From: Oryzias latipes
Taxonomy: Eukaryota; Chordata; Actinopteri; Beloniformes; Adrianichthyidae
Assembly (NCBI RefSeq): GCF_002234675.1
Contig: NC_019866.2
Coordinates: 2,718,583 to 2,782,582 of the forward strand
Reading direction: 5' to 3'
Length of the DNA: 64,000 bases
In this document: positions 45,231-61,943 of the stretch, one piece after another
Position numbering within the stretch: the stretch's first letter is position 1
Layout: the number at the start of each line of letters is the position of its first letter
Notes under the pieces: generated by a model
Databases searched by the model: none
The model's input: only the letters and a program-made list of their open reading frames with translations
What the model was told of the DNA's origin: nothing
Translations under genes and position numbers: made by a program

Positions 45231-46554
45231 TCTCAGCCTTGGCCGGGGTGTTTGTGTTCGGACTCCCAGAGATTTTGGCCATTCTTTGTTCTCTGGCATC
45301 TCTAGTTGCGGGTCTCTGGGATGCCGGGCCTGGTGTGCCCATGTTGGGTGCATTGAACCTGGGGGTTGGGGGTCTCTGGGGCGGGGGGTGTTGGGGATGA
45401 GTTGTGCCTGTGCTGCATAGATGCTGACACCCCAACCAACAGGAGGACGGCGCCTTCTGGGTTCTCTTTTCTTTAGCTCTGTCATTTCTCTTTTATTTGT
45501 GCTTGTTTTTCTGTATTTTAGTATGAGGGGTTTATTTAATTATTTTATTACATGTGTGGGGATTGGTTTTCTTGTATTCTTGTTCCTCACCTCATCCACC
45601 TGCTGCTCCAGCTCAGTTGTGGTCTTGGTCAGGGAGCTGACTTTGTCCTCCTCCGACTGGAGGTCGTCTAGGGTCTGCTGGTGTGCCTCCTGCAGAGCTC
45701 TCTTCTCTTTGGACAGTTTGTTGATGTTCTCATCCTGACTCGTCAGCTCTTCTGTCAAGTTTTTCACCTAAAGCCGCGATGACAGTGAGAGATTACGGAG
45801 TTTTCCACTGGATGGGTTGGACCACAACAGGACAAAGCGCGCTCACCTTGTTTTCCACTGCATGTTTCTCCTTCTCCACTTTGGCTAAGGTCAGCTCCAG
45901 GTCATCGATGTCCTTCTTCAGTTCGGCGCACTCGTCCTCCAGCTTCCTCTTCTTGGCGGTCAGCTCGGCGTTGACCTCCTCCTCGTCTTCCAGCCTCTCC
46001 GTCGTCTCCTTTAGCTTAGCCTCCAGCTGGATCTTGCTTTTGATGAGGCCCTCGCATCTCTCCTCGGCGTCCAGCAGGTGATCAGCTTCCTGATGTCAAA
46101 CGTGGGCCAGTCTTAGAAAACGATCATATTCATCTTCTTTCAAAGCAAATTAGAGGATTTTCACAAAAATAAAAGAATGTGCTGTTTCTACAAGGATGAA
46201 GGAGAAAAAATTCAAAGTCTCAGTAACGACTGCCCTCGTGGATGGATACAGGCGGTAAAAGAAAAACCTGTATGTGACACTCGGGTGTCCCACACAAAAT
46301 AGCAAGGCTGTAGACGGCTCAGTGAACCTGTGGAGAGAAAATATTTGTGCACGGTTGGTAAGGAGCCAATGTGTAAATCTTACTAATGACTAGAGTCGTA
46401 CGACAGCGTCACCCATACGCCAGAAGTGTGTTTTGGGAACATGCACCTTTCTTCAAGGATTGAGAAGATGCCCATTGGCTTGGAAGCAAGAAACACCTCT
46501 TTAAATACCTTTGTATTTGCAGAACGTCATTCGCGTTTGTGTATTTTCAGCATC

Positions 46555-51905
<5,351 letters not shown>

Positions 51906-52146
51906 CTTTTCCTGTGGAATCAGAGATGTGTCCTCAAAAGCCTTCATCCCAAAGGTTGAATTTGAAGTTTACAATCCAGAATGAGTCCCTTTTGCCTTTG
52001 TGGGGTCACGTATGGCTCGAGTTCCCCCCCAAAAAACTACAAATATGGAAAAGGTTGTCACTGCTGTGCGGGTCAATCTTTTTCTACCCGTTGTGATAAA
52101 CACCACACCATCACACTACCACCTCCGTGTCTGCCTAATAGTTTGT

Positions 52147-52275
52147 TACTTAAAGTCCCATTCTGATCATCGTTCCTAGTGGTCTTTTAATCATGATTAT
52201 GCCATGTTTAGCCAAAACCCGCAAACCTGTCTTGTTTTCCTGGACATAGTTTCTGCAGAGCGGCAGGAGGTCAAT
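52147..52275 (-). repeat. Dispersed repeat family A, terminal fragment
   Basis: It carries CCTAGTGGTCTTTTAATCAT and GACATAGTTTCTGCAGAGCG, the right end of the family A unit in minus orientation. Confidence 0.6.
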
Positions 52276-55200
52276 AGAAGTTGACTTCAGTTAAACATGT
52301 TAAAAACAGCAGTAACATGATTTTATCAGATTTTATCTAAAGTGTTTTAGTTAAAGTCATCTGTTTGAGACTCTGTCCTTCCAGAACAGGGGCGGGCAAA
52401 CCACAAAGGGTTCTGAAATTCCACAGACCGGGAGCAGATGCGTGGAGTGTTTTAGTAATCCACCTGATAAAAGAAAGCAATAACGTTGAATCTGGACGAA
52501 AACATTTTGACTGAAAATTGATATATAATTTAAAACCGAACATTTTTGTGTTTTTATTTCAAAACTATGGCTTTTGTTCTCATTTTAGAGCCAACTGCAC
52601 TGTGAACTGAGAAACAACTGAACCCTTCAAGCTGCCACAGCAGGGAAGTCCTTGTTGTGTCCGTGTGGATGTGAACTCTGTCTGACCACCGCTGGACTTT
52701 TGTGACCAACAAAGACTCATTGAAAAGTTGTGTTTGGCTGCTCTGCAGCAAAGCATGTCGGCCATTTGGGTTCTTCCTCTGAGGGACCAGCTTGATCAGA
52801 TCTTCCCGTCTTTTTGTCTTCTCGTTCAGGACCGATTGCTCCTCCACGCTCCAGCATGGTGGGAACTTTATTTAACAAAGTCTCATTTTCATGGAATAAT
52901 TGATTTATACTTTGTTTAAGACAGTATTTTGTGAGGAAATGATTGATTCTTTCAGTTCCAATTCTCTGGATGTTTAGTAAGGCAGAGCTGGAACCCTTTT
53001 TTCCTCTTTGTTGACTTTGCCTCGCCACTTCACCGTGGCGCTCTTGAGCAAGGCCTTTTGCTCCAGTCCTTCCTAAAGGAGCTGGACTACAGGTGGATCT
53101 GTGGTTGTTCTGGATGCAAGTCTGGATGTGGAACCACTTGGATCCGTATTTTACTTCTGGTATTAACTTTGGTCACAGTGCTTTGAAATGATCTGTTAAC
53201 TCTTTGGTAAATAAAATGTCTTTTTTTTGTGATAACAAGATAGATATAGAATTTCCTGTTTGAACATTTATTGAAAATTAAAATAATGTTATGATATGTT
53301 TGAACAGGACAGAATATCAATTAAAAAAAAAACAATAAAAATCCTTTCAATTAAACGTTTGACTCCCTTGGGAAAATCACACTTTAATACTTGCTGATAA
53401 AATGCTGAGCCAGTCAGGAAAGCTTCTGCTCAGGCATGACTGAGGTCTGGAGGTCTGAAGGATTCAGAAGAGAACGTTTGAGATCAGATGTCTCTTACTG
53501 TTGGTCTTCAGATTTGAGGACACATCACCTCCTTCTACGTTTTGTCCATGAGACGAACTCCTGTCTTGTCTTGACTGTGAGTTTATAGTCTGTAAGAAAC
53601 ATCCGTCCGGTGGAAAATCAATGCCCTCCTCTATGTTTGACCCCCTTCACTGCTGTGTAATTCCACTTATTTTCAGAATATTGACAAGAATCCTCTGAGC
53701 GGATCCAAAGCTCACATGGACCAAAAGAGGCTGAGAGCTTTCCTTCTTCTCCTAATGCGAACATGTTTTATTTTTATTCTGTCTCTCTATTAAATCAGGG
53801 CGGATTTTTTACTTGTCAGCAGGATATTAAATGCTAAAACTAATAAATACAGCTGTCTTCTCCACTGATTGTGGACTATAGGCTCACTCTGCAGGCTTGC
53901 AGCTTCATTCTATGGGGAATCATCTGCAGCAGAGCCTGAACATCTGTCAGATAAATGCATCTAGACATTAAAGAAAAACACAATTAGAAACAACACACCA
54001 CAACAAGAATCTTAAGTTTCTTATGCACCAGGGAGAAAAGGAAATGTGACGGAAAACGTCCACCACGCTTCTCTTCTCTAAGGATCTGCTTCTCCCCGTG
54101 CTGCTTTTTTTAAGAATTCAAGTAGGAGGTGACAGTTTCCAAACAAAGAGAAAAAATTCATTAGGAGGTGTTGTATAATGACCCATTTGTTCAAACAGTA
54201 TTCCTTATCAGCTCAGGACAGTGTGTTGTGAAACCCCCTCATCCTAGCGGGGATGAGAAAAAGTTGAACAAACACACAACTGTTTTCTAAAACGGTACAA
54301 AGGTCAATCTGTGTTAACATTTAAACATACATTTAAACAATGATAATAATACAACAATTTCCTTCACAACAACCTCCTGGAGAATGAAGGCCTCTGCTGC
54401 TTTCTCCACCGGCTCCTTTCTTTGCTCCACATCCGTCTGGACTGAGTGTCCGTTTCTTCTCTGGGCTCTTTCATTGCTACCGTTTGAACATTCCAGTCTC
54501 TGCGTCAGAGCGCTGAAGCAACCCATGTGAAAAATTGCATTTCTACTGTTTCTTGGAGCGCCTGAAATAACAGACATGCAATTCTCTCTGTTAGGAACAA
54601 AGACTTTAAGACGCTTGACGCTTTTTTCTTCTCCTTCCTTCCTTCCATGAGACGTCTTCGTTTGAGTTTGTCCAAAATTGTGGCTTAAAGTGCAGCCGTT
54701 GAAATGACTCACAAAACCGAAATGTTATGCACAAAATTGAGACGCCACATCTTTTTCTTCACTGTGAGAAGATTCTGGCTCTCAAATCCTGTTTTCCGCT
54801 CAGAGGGGATCTGAGTTCGTCTTCCTCCGTTGGTCTTCATCGGCCTGCAGAAGCAGCGAGCTCTGATGTTAGCTCGCCTCTGCGGCGCTCTCAGAGCTAA
54901 CAAGAGCGGAGTCCACATCCAGCTTTCCAGCAGACCTGCACCCTGGAGGGCTGTGGGCTTAGGATAGAGTTATCTCAGTGATCTGTGGGTGAGTCTTTAT
55001 GGCAGTTTCCACACTAGATCAGGTATCATCAGTCTCTTTGTGAGCTAGAGATGGGAGGAATATTTTTGAAAGATCTTTAGTTGACATAAATATCTTTATG
55101 ATGAGATTTTAGTAGAGTTGGGAGCTTCAGCATCATTCTGGTTTATGCAGGCTTTTCAGTCAGACTTTTTTTTTTGTGACATCCTGAGAAGCAACTGGAA

Positions 55201-56100
55201 TAAAAGCCAAATAAACGTGATTATCAGTAAAGTTGCTAAACTGAAGCTCTTTGTAGTCGTTTCCTGTTGTGTTTTACTCTCTTTGCGTTTTATTTGCAGA
55301 ACAAATTGCTCCCCCGGGGCAATAATGGTTTTCCTAAATGTATTCACAATTTGAACTGAACGTTTGAAGTATTTTTATTTTTAGTATCAGACCCAGGATG
55401 TTCTGACTTTAGGTAATTGAACCGTAAACTTCCCTTTTTGAGTGAAGCCTACATCTGTAAAGAAATTAGAAATCCAGTGAATGATTTTAATTGATTTTAA
55501 ACATTTGCTAGAAAGTAAATAACAGTAAATTATTGCTCTTATATAATTTTCTCCTGCTTTGTGTTCTATTTTATGTATTAGTGGGCTGACCTGAGGACAT
55601 TTATACGTCTTTAACCCACGAAGACCGAGGTTATGTACTTTACCCTGACATCTGCAGAGCAGCTGCTGCATCAAACCGCTCAGATGGAAAAATGACCCTC
55701 AGGTGAGAAGGTCAACTATGATTGCTTCACATGTAAATGACACAAACCCAAACAATGTGGCAGTGCTTTCAGAGAATAACTGACTCACTCACTGACCACA
55801 AACAGCCAAATCAATGCTTTGGTTCTTATTGTGTTTCCACAAACATGGCTGACTTACCAAGGCTTTCCCAAATCAACATCCAAGACCTCACATCCCGTCT
55901 GAACAGCTTTGGTCTGCAGCTTAATGTCACCCATCCAACCCGTTCTAACATCACGGCAAAACTACAGAAGAGTCATTTTTTAATGTACCTGTAAATGGAA
56001 ATCAATGTGTAGCAGATCCTAACTGGATCCACTTCTTATTTTCCTATTGAACTCTTTGTATTCGTGATCCTTTTGAGTTCATGTTTTACTTCGAAGCCCA
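52276..56100. other. Intergenic stretch, no gene recognised
   Basis: Frames of 60-132 codons occur on both strands, but none shows a known motif or an exon-like boundary with support. Composition is average to AT-rich. The segment 54.3-54.9 kb has two adjoining minus-strand frames (132 and 69 codons) with no recognisable domain. I do not call them genes. Confidence 0.45.
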
Positions 56101-56510
56101 TCGAGACGACTGTTGTTGTGATTTTGGGCTATACAAATAAAATTGAATTGAATTGAATTGAACTCCTCTGTGCTCCTTAGCTCCCAGCATTACTTGTATA
56201 ATTCCCTCCTCCCTCATCACTGGAATTGTCCTTCCATCACTCAAAACAGCTGTGGTCACTCCCAGCTCCCAGACTCAAAAAACCCAGTGCAGACAATATC
56301 AGTACCCTTCTGCAATCGCCCATTCACCTCCAAGATTCATAAAAAACACAGTTCTTTCTCAGCTTTTGGATTATCTGCTATCCAATAATCCTTATTAGTA
56401 ATTCTGTTCCAGTTTTTGGCCTCACAATTCTACCAAAACTGCCTTATTAGAAATGACCAATGATCTCCTTCCGGCAGCTGATTTAGGTCTAATGTGTTTC
56501 TTACAGTATC
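56100..56510 (+). mobile_element. LINE remnants with (GAATT)n tail
   Basis: At 56,100-56,162 a typical LINE 3' end (GGGCTATACAAATAAAATTG) runs into GAATT repeats. Directly after, 56,165-56,510 decays from reverse transcriptase: KNTVLSQLLDYLLSNNPY, HNSTKTALLEMTNDLLPAAD and flanking broken frames resemble the YRPISNLPFLSK to HSTETALLKVTNDL region of CR1/L2-group elements. So two LINE fragments abut. Confidence 0.65.
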
Positions 56511-58560
56511 CTTGAGGGACGTCATGAAAATGGAACGTACCATTGTCGTGCATGATGCAAGTGCATCGTGAAGTTTTCGTAACAAACGTCTGATGTATTG
56601 GTGATGCTGTCGAACGGTGTTCTTACACCATACTCTAGTCATAAGTATATAACTACACTTATAGCCTCCGCAGGACACAAACTACAGGCTGTTTGACTCA
56701 TTTTCTGGTTTCTAACAGTCGGGCTACATGCAACGAGCGTGCACGGATCACGTGAACAGCACTAACGCACCTTAATCCGGAAAAACATTTCAACTGGAAC
56801 TTTGTCTTTAGCTCTGAAGGGTTCATATAGTTATCTCTATCCCATTTTCCTTATATAGGTCTTCATGAAAAACTTAAATGCTATGTTTTTTGTGACATCG
56901 CTTCCTTTTCTAGGAAAAAGAATTACAACCACTAAAAATTGTTTATATCTAGCAGAAAACAGAAGTATCAGATGTTGTCACTAATGGATCAATCAATCAA
57001 TTACGCCATTTGTAGAGCACCTTTCATCGAGAACAGAGTAGAAGGTGATTGACAAAAAAAGGCATATGTGACCATAAAAAGTCACAATATAGTAAAAACA
57101 ACCATCAAAAGACAAACATAAAATGCATAAATGCTGTGGATAATGAGCTTATCCTGTTGTGTTACTGTCACTAATGAGAGGGAATAGCCATAAAAGGACA
57201 CATAATGTGCACTAACATCATAAGCATCTTTAATTAGCATTTACAAAGCTAAAAGGTTAGCAATAGTTGAGTTAATATCCATCAGCCTAACTGTAGTAAA
57301 ATGCTTAAATAGCTCTTAATGCTACATTTATCTTTCAATACGTAGTATCGTGAGTAATATGCAAAGTTTATTCCCTCAGTTAGCGTTGTATATGGATAAT
57401 AAAACTCTATTTTACTGGTGAAAATATGAACATTTTCCAGCAAACGTCCAGACCCTTTTTCTGTTTTTTTTAACCCTCAGCTTGGCATTAAATTAGTTTC
57501 TGCAGCACTACTAACCTGTCATCAGAGCCGTTTACCTTCTATTGTGCACTAAGTGTGAATACAGAAATGCAGATGTGTAGCTTTTAGCTGCAAACTAGGT
57601 TTGGGGGAAGAGATAGAAAAGAGCCAACGATTCCTTTAATGTTCCACATCAATCGATTCTTTCCGCCCACTCTGCCCCATTGCCCATGCAAGCAAGGGAA
57701 CACGATACCACTCTTATCATTTCTGCTATAATCTCCTTATTTATATGTGTCCCCTTGTATCCGCCCACCTCCCCCTCAGATGCCTGATCGAAGGGCTCGG
57801 CGGCGGAGCTCCTCCAGCCACGCTCTGCTGCTTTTGAAGATGAACAGCCAGCGATCCCTGCAGATTAAAAAACGACTTATCCCTGGTCGCTGCGGCACTT
57901 TCTGCTACCGTCTGCCCAAAGCGTGGCGTGAATAAAATGGGTCCGTTACGGTGGGGGCTGCTGGGGATTGCAGATAAGGCTGAGGGAATGTTCATTAGTG
58001 GTTTTTTGTTTGGTACATCATGTTTCACTGTTTGTATAGCAGCAAGTGAAAAGTGCAGGAAGGCAGAATGGAGATTTGATTGTGATTACTTCACACACGC
58101 TGCAGAGACGTTCATTTATCTAGGATTTCAATTATTTATACTGGCTTCCTGTGTGATCGGATGGATGTTAACTTCCAACTTCGGGACTTTCTGCTTCGTC
58201 AAGGATCCGTATTGGAGTTTCTGATGAGGAAGAGAGATTGAAATGAACAACTTTGTAAGAAAGTCATAAGTGGTTTTATTCCTAAAATAAGCCAAAACAA
58301 GAAAATTAGCCAATAAACGTTTGTTTTTCAGAGCTTTGCACAATCTCAGAGCCAGTGAAACTCAGCTGAACTGACTTTTATTTAGTGTTTCCTTAGAGTT
58401 TCATCACCTTTCATCAAATGGAACTTACATCTCTCCAAATATGTTTTAGGAGTTGGTGATATTTTTTAAAATCTCGTTTTATAAGAAGCATAAGTATAAA
58501 ACTGGAAAACCTTTCAAAAAGAATTGGAATTTACATTTTGACAACATTAAGTTCTTAAAG
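56511..58560. other. Intergenic stretch, no gene recognised
   Basis: It begins with a tail resembling family C (GTCATGAAAATGGAACGTACC). A segment at 56,990-57,110 (ATCAATCAATTACGCCATTTG, AGAGCACCTTTCATCGAGAA) resembles a LINE 3' UTR. A GC-richer patch at 57.74-58.0 kb with frames of up to 98 codons on each strand has no recognisable product. Confidence 0.45.
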
Positions 58561-58561
58561 G

Positions 58562-59599
58562 AATTGGGTTAGGTTGTGTTGGGTTAGTTTAGGTTGGGTT
58601 AGGTTAGGTTAGGTTGGGTTGGGTTGGGCTAGTTTAGGTTGGGTTGGGTTGGGTTAGGTTAGGTTGGGTTGGGTTAGTTTAGGTTGGGCTTGTTTAGGTT
58701 GGGTTAGTTTAGGTTGGGTTAGGTTGGGCTAGTTTAGGTTGGGTTAGGTTAGGTTGGGTTAGGTTAGGTTGGGTTGGGCTAGTTTAGGTTGGGTTGGGCT
58801 AGTTTAGGTTGGGTTAGGTTGGGTTGGGTTGGGTTAGGTTAGGTTAGGTTCAGGTTAGGTTGGGTTAGGTTAGGTTGGGTTAGGTTAGGTTGGGTTGGTT
58901 AGTTTAGGTTGGGCTGGTTTAGGTTGGGTTAGGTTGGGTTAGTTTAGGTTGGGTTAGGTTGGGCTAGTTTAGGTTGGGTTAGTTTAGGTTGGGTTGGGTT
59001 AGGTTAGGTTGGGTTGGGCTAGTTTAGGTTGGGTTGGGCTAGTTTAGGTTGGGTTAGGTTAGGTTGGGTTACGGTAGGTAAGGTTAGGTTAGGTTGGGCT
59101 AGTTTAAGTTGGGTTAGGTTACGTTGGGTTTGGTTAGTTTAGGTTAGGTTAGGTTGGGTTAGTTTACGTTGGGTTTGGTTGGGTTAGGTTGGGTTAGGTT
59201 AGGTCAGGTAAGGTTAGGTAGGGTTGGGCTAGTTTAGGTTGGGTTAGGTTTGGCTAGTTTAGGTTGGGTTAGGTTGGGTTGGGTTAGGTTAGGTTGGGTT
59301 GGGTTAGTTGGGTTAGGTTAAGTTGGGTTGGGCTAGTTTAGGTTGGGTTAGGTTGGGTTGGGCTAGTCTAGGTTGGGTTGGGTTGGGTTAGGTTAGGTTG
59401 GGTTAGGGTAGGTAAGGTTAGGTTAGGTTAGGTTGGGCTAGTTTAAGTTGGGTTAGGTTACGTTGGGTTTGGTTAGTTTAGGTTAGGTTGGGTTTGGTTA
59501 GTTTAGGTTAGGTTGGGTTAGGTTACGTTGGGTTTGGTTAGTTTAGGTTAGGTTAGGTTGGGTTAGGTTACGTTGGGTTTGGTTAGTTTAAGTTAGGCT
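58562..59599 (+). repeat. About 1-kb (RGGTT)n pentamer array, telomere-like
   Basis: Nearly every five bases follow AGGTT or GGGTT, broken by AGTTT and GCTAG variants. AGGTT is a rotation of TTAGG. Longer super-units (such as GGGCTAGTTTAGGTTGGGTT) recur irregularly. The strand is strongly G-rich and has runs such as GGGTTGGGTTGGG that could form G-quadruplexes. The array is interstitial in this window and lies in gene-free DNA. Confidence 0.95.
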
Positions 59600-60510
59600 A
59601 AAGCCAACAAACCAAACAACACATGTTTTCATTGTGTGAAGATTGTAAACCCTGTTTTGGCCTAAGGTCAAATTTATCTGCTTTTTGTTTGAGTCCTATC
59701 AATAAATGTGAATATTCTTTAACACAGATCTTTATTTTAACAGAACCCTGTGAGCTCCGTTTTACCCAGAGGAGAGTCTGACAGGCAGAGGAGTTACCAT
59801 AAAAGACAGAAGTCTTTGACAAACGGCTCCAGCAGAGGTAAAATCAGCTTAAACATCTGCCAGAGGACCAAACAACCTCAGGTGTAAAGCTTTCATTTGA
59901 ACTTGGTTGAAAAACAACTGACATCTCTGAAACAAGACAAAGTTGATAGAAGATCTCCGCCTGGGAACAATTTGGTACAAATACCTATGGAATGTTTTAT
60001 TTTCATATGAGAGACAACAGTTCAAACACAAAAGTTCTCCCTGTCTGTAATGAAGCTGAAAATGTGCTTCAATCGCCCAAAAACCTTCCCAGCTCGTTTG
60101 TGATCTCCAGCTTGATCAGACATGGCTGCTTTCAGCTGCAAAGCTGTGAAGTTCTCATTACCATTCTCTCCTCATCATCCCGTCTCATCAGGCCTGCAGA
60201 TTCGATCCACTTTTATCGGAAGGGGCTTAAACGTGCAGCCCTTGAGGGCCCGGCGCCGCTGCCGGTATCTCTGCAGCCAAACCAGAGGTGAACGCATGTT
60301 TCTTTTCTTTGTCTTGAGTTCTCGCCCTCTAACAAGAGAGTCGACGGGAGTCTTCCTGCAGAGGAAGTGTTTTACACATCATTTAGGAAGCAGTTCAGGG
60401 GTTTGAATCCCACGGGACAAAATCATGCAGCATCTCTGCCGTTGACTCACACCGTAAACACACTGAACAGTCACAATAAATCGCATAAGACTGTCATTCT
60501 GTTTAGTACC

Positions 60511-60588
60511 TTAGCCCTTGTGCTATCTTGTGGGGTCCAGATGACCCCAGTGGGGTCATCTGGACCCCAAAAGATAGTACAAGGGTTA
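60511..60588. mobile_element. 78-bp palindromic MITE
   Basis: Nearly the whole segment is one inverted repeat: the left arm TTAGCCCTTGTGCTATCTTG... with GGGGTCCAGATGACCCC, and the right arm GGGGTCATCTGGACCCC with AAGATAGTACAAGGGTTA. Only a few mismatches interrupt a stem of about 37 bp. The ends are TTA and TTA, possibly part of the target site. It encodes nothing. Confidence 0.85.
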
Positions 60589-60712
60589 GAGGGAGGGTTT
60601 CTCTTCATCTTCTTTGAGGGCTGTTAATGTGATAGTGGATTTGGTAGAATGAAAGATGAATTTAGAAGGCATGAGCTTCTAAAAGCTGGGATTGTAGGTG
60701 AAGACATATACA

Positions 60713-60740
60713 GTGGTCCCTCACTTTATGATGCTTTGGA
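60713..60740 (+). mobile_element. Possible Tigger-like terminus
   Basis: CAGTGGTCCCTCACTTTATG resembles the terminal repeat of pogo/Tigger elements (usual form CAGTGGTCCCTCGTTTATCG). No matching far end or transposase was found, so the extent is unknown. Confidence 0.35.
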
Positions 60741-61920
60741 AATTTGTGTTGATCACACATTAGTTAAAATGCACTTGTTCCCGAGTGAGAGAGTTTGTTG
60801 GCCAGCCGTACAACCCAAGGTTTCTTTTTTGGGGGGGAAGAGTGGGCCATGTTTGACAACAAAACCTTGGATATCTTTACCCTTACTAGACTCTGCAAGA
60901 GGTGATGGAAGCTTTCATTTGGTTTTTGTGGATTTGAATCACCATTTGTACTTTGGGATGTCCTGATGTTGAAGAAATATGGCAAAGCTGCCCAACCTTC
61001 ATCTTCAAGATCTACCACCCTGCCAGTTTTCCAGCTCTCCTCTTTCTGCTGCTGACTATCTGGATCAGGTCTTTGGTCACTCAAAATGAGACATTCAAGT
61101 CAGCTGATCAGCAGGAAGTAGTGCAGAGAACTGTTCTCTTGGATTTATAGAAGTGTTAAGGTTTTTCAAAGTAAAAAAAAAGAAAAATCACCACTGCTGG
61201 TCCAGGTGGAATTCTCTTTTGAATCAAGAATAAGTCTGTCCACCAAATGGATGAGCTCAGTATTCTGAAGTTACAGAGTGAGGATAGGATGCAGCTTCAG
61301 TTTGATGGATGGATGGAGGCTTTCTATGCATCTTTGCGAGTTTTAAACACTCTGATGTTGGGAGAAGAGAACTGTTGAGCTGTTTAAGGAAGCAGCCCAA
61401 CTTGCTCGTGAGTTGCCATGGACACCCAGACAACGATGGAAAGATCACGTTTCTTTCCTGATGTGGTAACTAGTCTTTATCTTTATGATTAAAGATAAAA
61501 AATGTCTTAAACTTTATACTTAGGTTCTCCACCACAAAAATATGGAGTTTTTTTGTTTTATTTATGTATTTATTTCTATTTCTATTGAAGTTCTGCTGCT
61601 TGTTGGTTAGCTAATGTCCGCCTTGGATTGGTACCTCAGGCAGAAAGCCTAAATCCTGGTGTACTCTAGTGGTCACCAGTTTCTTTGGAAACACATCTTC
61701 CCTGTTTTTGTTGGTTTAGGATATTAGGTTTGTGGGAGTGTCTTTTAAGTCACTTTTATTTTGAGTCAAGGTAAGGTAACACATTTTGAGGGTGTGATTT
61801 TTTTTTCCTTGCTCTCCTTCAGCCAGAACCTTATTGCTTAACAATTTGCTGTTATTGATTTGACTGTTGACACATTGATATTATTTTTGAGACCTTATTT
61901 TTCCTTAATCAGGACTTGAC

Positions 61921-61943
61921 ATAATTGGGGGCTTGTCCGGGAT
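61921..61943 (+). other. LTR-end and tRNA-Pro-like primer-binding site, retrovirus-like scrap
   Basis: A CA dinucleotide at 61920-61921 is followed by a 4-base spacer and an 18-base segment (61926-61943). That segment matches, with about one mismatch, the proline-tRNA primer-binding site used by gammaretrovirus-like elements. No gag, pol or env frame follows within the next 2 kb and no second LTR was identified. It is at most a fragment of an old LTR element. Confidence 0.4.

Larger units (their letters stand above)
38845..46090 (-). pseudogene. Rod (tail) portion of the myosin pseudogene
   Basis: Coiled-coil exons seen: [20 protein letters not shown] and the block through [16 protein letters not shown] (about 45.85-46.09 kb), VKNLTEEL to [11 protein letters not shown] (about 45.59-45.77 kb), exons at 43.5-43.8 kb, 42.9-43.26 kb, 41.38-41.53 kb, [20 protein letters not shown] (about 41.1-41.37 kb), [20 protein letters not shown] (about 40.83-41.01 kb), [12 protein letters not shown] (about 39.69-39.81 kb), [20 protein letters not shown] (39337-39612), QDLVDKLQLKVKAYK (about 39,145-39,245), [20 protein letters not shown] (about 38,949-39,073) and the last exon ending AKESGE. 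Confidence 0.88.

Noticed and set aside
57928..58224. 98-codon plus-strand frame with hydrophobic segments
   Set aside because: No recognisable family, no exon boundary support, and a similar-length frame lies opposite; left as unassigned.
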